DNA of 64,000 nt. Source: Thermogutta terrifontis (GTDB taxonomy: Bacteria > Planctomycetota > Planctomycetia > Pirellulales > Thermoguttaceae). Position 1 is the stretch's first letter, and every line of letters begins with the position of its first letter. The stretch is from contig NZ_CP018477.1 in NCBI RefSeq assembly GCF_002277955.1, positions 62,001 through 126,000 of the forward strand, read 5' to 3'. The translations under genes were made by a program, and so were the position numbers. Positions 59,201-64,000 of this stretch are shown in pieces. Below the pieces are notes generated by a model, which did no database searches, had not been told where the DNA came from, and worked only from the letters and a program-made list of their open reading frames with translations.

Positions 59201-62200
59201 ACGAGGCGGACCGCGGTGGGCACATGGAGTTTGGTTCGGGGGGAATAGACCCACTCGTCGAGGCCGCCGCGGAGGATCGAGTCCAGAATCCCCATCGTGT
59301 CCTGGAGGCGGATGTCTCGCATCGATTCGCCTTCTCCCACGTAGCCAGTGTTCAGCAGGTAGCACTGGATGTGGGGATTCTCCTTGAGGATATCGTAAAA
59401 CAGGTTGGCGTGCTCCGCGCGGTCTCCAGCCACAAATGGATCGTAGAAGAACACGTTTTTGATCTTACCCGCCTGAGTGGGATCACCGGCCGAGGATTCC
59501 ATGGACTGTCCCAGAACCATGAATGCGGCGGCCTCCTCTTGAGTCAATTTGGCCACCGCAGGGATAGTGCTTCCCCGAGTGATGAGGAACAGATTATCGA
59601 CGCGTTCGGCATTGATGGTCTGCGCGGCGTGCATAAAATCGCGGCGCTCCACCACCGCCCGACCGTTGGACGTCCGCTCCATGTTGAAAAAGTCAATAGT
59701 TCCGTCGGGTTCAATCCAGACGTTTTCCAGAAATGTCTCCCGTTTAAGGCATGCGTAGTAGGCCTCGAGCTGATCGCCGGGGTTAAGGCCATCCGTTTTG
59801 ATAAAAATTCCGCCGGGCTCAAACCCTCGGAATGAGCCATCGCGATACAGGGCGCCTCCGTCATCCTGAATGAGCCAGGAACGCTCCCGACCTTTTCGGG
59901 CCAGCACTTTGCAGGTGGTGCTCGTCTTCCCGTTGGCGCTGAGTGCGGCAAACAGGGAGCACACGGTGCGATATCCACCGTGGGGTGTTTCCAGGGTGTC
60001 CCGCCGGCATCCCACATGCAGAAAGATCGCGTTGCCCTTTTGCTTTACCCGCCAGTCCTCACCCGCGAAGACGCCTTTTTTCCACTCGCCGAAGTAATTG
60101 CTGTTCCTGACGATCTTGACCATCCGGCCGTCGGGGGAGTGGGCCAGGCGGATGGTGATATCTTTTTCCGGAAGCTTCTTGCGTTTATTGGCCTCGAAGG
60201 CTTCATCCATGAACATGATCACCTGGTAGGTGGGGTTATCCGTGCTGGTCGGCTTGAAAAGCTTCAGCCCTGCGTAGGCCACATGAGCATACCGCCGGGG
60301 GACGATGAGCCGGGCGGTGATCCCTTCCGTGCCGTCGCCAACCTGGACATCGATGCTCACCAGCTCCTGCTGAGCCAACCGGCGTTTGGCAGCCTCGAGA
60401 AGATCGTACTCCTCTTTGCCGAACTTGGTGTCAATATTGTTCTTGGTGAACATCGCCGCCCGGGATGTAGGCTCCGAGTCCACCTCCAGGCTGCCGTAGC
60501 GGGTTTCGCGGACTTCGGGTTCTTCGAGAGCCATCGCGCGGAGGCGCGCTGTATCGGGGTTGCGGATCAGTCTTCCTTCCTGCTGCGCCTGCTCGAAAAT
60601 GGTACGTGCGGCCTGCAAAAACTCTTCGAACATAACGTCCCTCCCGGAAAATGAAACGACAAACCCCCTGTCTCGGCTCGCTGAGCCTCTTTTTTAGGCT
60701 AATCGCTGGTCTCCAAAACTGCCAGCCCCCGTCCAGGTACGCCTGCCCCAAATCGACCGATGCATCATCCCCGATAAATGCCAGGTCATCCCCATTTTGG
60801 AAAAACCTGTGACAACCCACGAGCGCAAGGTGTCGTCGGGGCCATGCATGAATAGCCCCTACCGGGGAACCCGTGTTGTGCCGACGAAATGGGAAACGTC
60901 CTTCGGAGGGGCACGCTTGTCGTGCCCGGTGTCGCTTGGCCACCTGGCGTCACTAGCGGGGTAGGGGCAATTCATGAATTGCCCCTACCAGAAGGCGAGT
61001 GAATTGGAGTGGATCATCCAAGGTTCACAACCGGACCTGACAAGCAGGTCCCTCCGGAGTTTTTTCGGAGGGGCACGCTTGTCGTGCCCGTGATAGGAAA
61101 TAGATGGATCGAACCGTAGATGGCGGACGTGACAAGCACGTCCCTCCGAGAGCGGACCGGACAAGCAGGTCCCTGCGGGCTGAGGCAAATTACTGTGGAC
61201 GTTGGCGCCCATCGCCAGAGGAAAAGTGAAGATGTGTCACCGCCAAATGGCGATATTCGCCGGCGGGACTGATCCTCTACAATAGTGTTTTTGGGGCTTT
61301 TTGAGGAGTGGAACGAATCCGTGAAACGATGGCTCAAGATTGTTCTTATTGCGCTCGGGGGATTCTTCCTTTTGGGACTGATTGTGTTTCAGATCCTCCT
61401 GATCCTGGCCTCTCGGGCCCCCGATTTTTATCTGGAAAAAGTCCAGATCGATCCGGTTCAGGCCAGCCGGATGAGCGACCAGCTCCTCCAAAAGACGACC
61501 GCGCTGGCCGGACAGGTGCAGCATCCTGGCCGCTGGTATCAAGTTTTCACCGAAGATGAGATCAACGCCTGGTTGGCCGTCGATTTGCCAAAGAATCACC
61601 ACGACCTTTTGCCGCCTGAGCTGTCCGATCCGCGGATCAAACTGGATCCCGACACTGTGCGGATCGCCGTCAAGGCCAGGCAGGGCCTGCTTTCGGGGAT
61701 TCTGAGCATTGACCTCCACGTCCAATCGCCCGAGGATAACACGGTCGTCGTCGTGTTTCGCCGGGTGTCGTTGGGTGCATTGCCACTTCCCGTTCGGCCG
61801 CTGATCGAACGACTCAAGAATTTCGCGGCGACAGCCGGATGGGAAATCCGCGAGATGCAAAAAGATGGTGCCCCCACCTTCGTGATCAGGATTCCTCCCA
61901 TGCCCGACGAAAAAGGGCAGATCCGAGAATTGACATGGCTCCACATCGTCGATGGCCGGGTCGAACTCAGCGGGATGGTGCGCAAGCGATGAGCTGCATT
62001 TAGCGGGCTCTGCTGAGGATTTCATTCGCCAGGGCGCGGACTCTGAAATCCGGGTCCTGAGCAGCCATTGTACGGATGAGGCTTAAGGCTTCGGGCGCGG
62101 ACATGGTCCCCAGTGCGGAAAGTGCTTCAAAGCGGACCGTTTCATCCGGATCACAAGCCAGCAACATCAATAGCGGAAGCGGGTCCAGACCGGTCGTGTC

Positions 62201-64000
62201 CCAAATCGCTGAGACCGCTTGGCGACGCTCTTCGGGATTTGGATGAAACGCGAGTCGGCCGACCAGAAAGGCTTGCGGGATCCAGCCCACCTCGCGCAGT
62301 TTTTCCTGGGCCTTTGCCGCGTCGGGACCCCCGGCCGCAAACTGGCTCCAGAGAGCCCGATCCCGCTGCCAAGGATTGTCCCGCAAGTGGCCGATCCCCA
62401 CTGCGGCATCCGCGCTTCCGTCCCGAGTGTCCTGGAGCGACGAAGCTCCCGGTAACTCCAGACCCGGTGGCGAAACGGTGGTTCCACTCGGCGGCGATGC
62501 TTCCATGTCCTGGGCCACCTGTTGACGGGGCTGCTCTTGCGACGCAGACAGTGGCTGGGCGCGGTCCGGAATGCGGAGCGTCGGCGGCATCTGCCCTGGT
62601 CCGAAAGAAAGGGCGGTTTCCTCCGGCAAACGGCCAAAAGTGCGTGCATCCTGGTGGGACCTCCCGCCCGACGTTGGGATCGGATTACTCGCGGGAGAAT
62701 CCGGCGTCATTCCGGTTTCCGTCTCATAATGCGTGAGTTGAAATCCCTCCGGAAATCCCTTTGCAGCGGCTGGCGGTTTCTCCCCGCTGACAACGGCAAG
62801 TGGCGAATGCGCATTTGATCGCGGTGCCCGCAGGGGATTGGCGACGGGCTTTTGGGCTTCTGCTGCTTTGTTTTGGGATGCCTGTGATAACGCAGTTGGG
62901 CTTTCTGACGCAGGCTCCTCGGCCAACCGCGGGTCCGGGGGCAGGTCCTGGAGGATGGCCGCGCACTGCACCGCCAGCTCCGCGGAAGTGCCCGAGCCGG
63001 GAGAAAGGCCTTCCAAATAATCTCGCAGAATTCGCCTTACCTTGTGCCGCCGGTCCGCCGGAATCTCCGGCCAGAGACCAAGGATGCCGGCCACGGCAGC
63101 GTCCGCCTGAGCGGCTGCCTGGGCGGACCTCCGCGCGGCAAACACCTTTTCCCAGAGCACTCGCGCAGCAAATTCGGCCACTTCTGGCTCGGGATGAAGA
63201 AGTCCGCGGGCAATCGCGGTGATGCCCGCCGGTCCCAGCTCTTCTAAGTCGGCAATCATCTGGAATGCCTGGGACTCCGGCATGGCGGCAAGCTCCCGGC
63301 CCACCTTCCGCACATGCACGCGAAGGACCACGTCTAGAAGCTGCGGTGCCCCTAAAATGAACAAACCGCACAATCCGGCGAGAAAACACAATTTGCGCAA
63401 GCAGATCAAAATTGCGGGAAGCCTCTTCGACCGCGAGGGCCGGCCAGCAGTTTGGGAGTCTGGAATTTGTTGGCTCAGCGGATTCGCACGCATGACGGCC
63501 AGGGCAGCGGACAGCAAAGCCGAGAATCGACCGCGAGATTGTCGCACGAGGTCCGGACAGAGACAAGAGAAAATAGACAAGACAGAAAACTGTTATCTGT
63601 TCCACAAACTCTTGCGCGAGGAATTATTTACCCCGGCGAAATTGCTCGCCGAATAATGGGTAGAGTGACTTTCGGTGAACAAGGCCTTCTGTCCGCGAGC
63701 GGGGCGTCTGCTTCGAGAATCAGTCCTATGACCTGGAAAATCTTCGCCCCTGATAACAATAACAGACCGAGAGAAAACGCAGTGGAAATCCCTCCGAACC
63801 TCTCGCCTGCCAGAGTCGCTACAGGCCCCTTCAGCAGACGCGATTTGCTGCGATGGTTGAGCCTCGGTTTGACGCTGGTGCTTAACGGGGATGTGCATCC
63901 GGTTCTGGCAGAGGTGGGGGCATCCCGCGGTCCCAATGAACCACCTCGTGGGAAAGCCGCAAAGCAGGAGGCGGTCAGCCGGATTCCCCTTGACCAGCTC

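Overview
The window looks like a chromosomal segment of a GC-rich planctomycete, most likely Pirellulales (a Thermogutta-like bacterium fits, but that is inference). The support is two DUF1559 prepilin-like proteins, two secreted formylglycine sulfatases, a HYExAFE-family protein, a DUF1573 protein, Gram-negative lipid A genes (lpxD, lpxI, an LptF/G permease), a C45-type hydrolase and many large secreted proteins of no known family. No rRNA, tRNA, transposase or prophage gene was recognised. Genes lie singly or in short operons on both strands, separated by unusually long repeat-filled gaps.

Layout. 1-4244: end of a CBS-domain gene, a long repeat array, an LptF/G permease and an aminotransferase. 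4790-8217: YkgJ-like Cys-cluster protein, hisS, HYExAFE protein, small secreted protein. 8840-13174: ilvD, FHA protein, Ser/Pro-rich secreted protein. 14077-19193: lpxI-lpxD, cysC, DUF486 membrane protein, comF. 19687-26564: DUF1559 protein with a small lipoprotein, sulfatase, accD, DUF1573 protein, DUF72 protein. 27224-30957: PPi-type phosphofructokinase, ROK sugar kinase, proB. 31079-32501: a 16-repeat CRISPR array with a leader but no cas genes in the window. 33382-44277: secreted protein plus second DUF1559 protein, a degenerate Toprim-like protein, a fused MEMO-AMMECR1 protein, an RluA-type synthase, nfo, sulfatase, purH. 44321-47914: an NrpR-type nitrogen regulator divergent from a ferredoxin-type glutamate synthase, then a DksA/TraR protein. 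48668-54250: FecR/anti-sigma-like membrane protein, zinc-ribbon protein, C45 hydrolase and TPR protein. 54323-57466: the rpsB-tsf-pyrH-frr translation operon. 58507-64000: small protein, divergent ATP-type PEP carboxykinase, two envelope proteins and the start of a gene with a Tat-like signal.

The most striking content is non-coding. About a dozen intergenic regions carry modular palindromic repeats. One is a REPIN-like doublet: two inverted hairpins, each preceded by GGAG, with a nearly invariant total length of 84-86 bp, outer 8-bp arms and covarying inner stems; at least 16 copies were located. A second is a GTAG-footed 28-bp perfect palindrome, which in four places is joined to a further conserved block to give an 80-85 bp composite. 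A third is a chain of five hairpins of about 100 bp. Foot tetranucleotides, pairing and fixed length match REP/REPIN elements mobilised by TnpA_REP (RAYT) transposases, but no such transposase lies in this window.

The other items to follow up are the CRISPR leader with two perfect inverted repeats, a spacer encoding a Walker A motif, the NrpR-glutamate synthase pair (a regulator best known from methanogens), and the MEMO-AMMECR1 fusion beside the Toprim-like protein.
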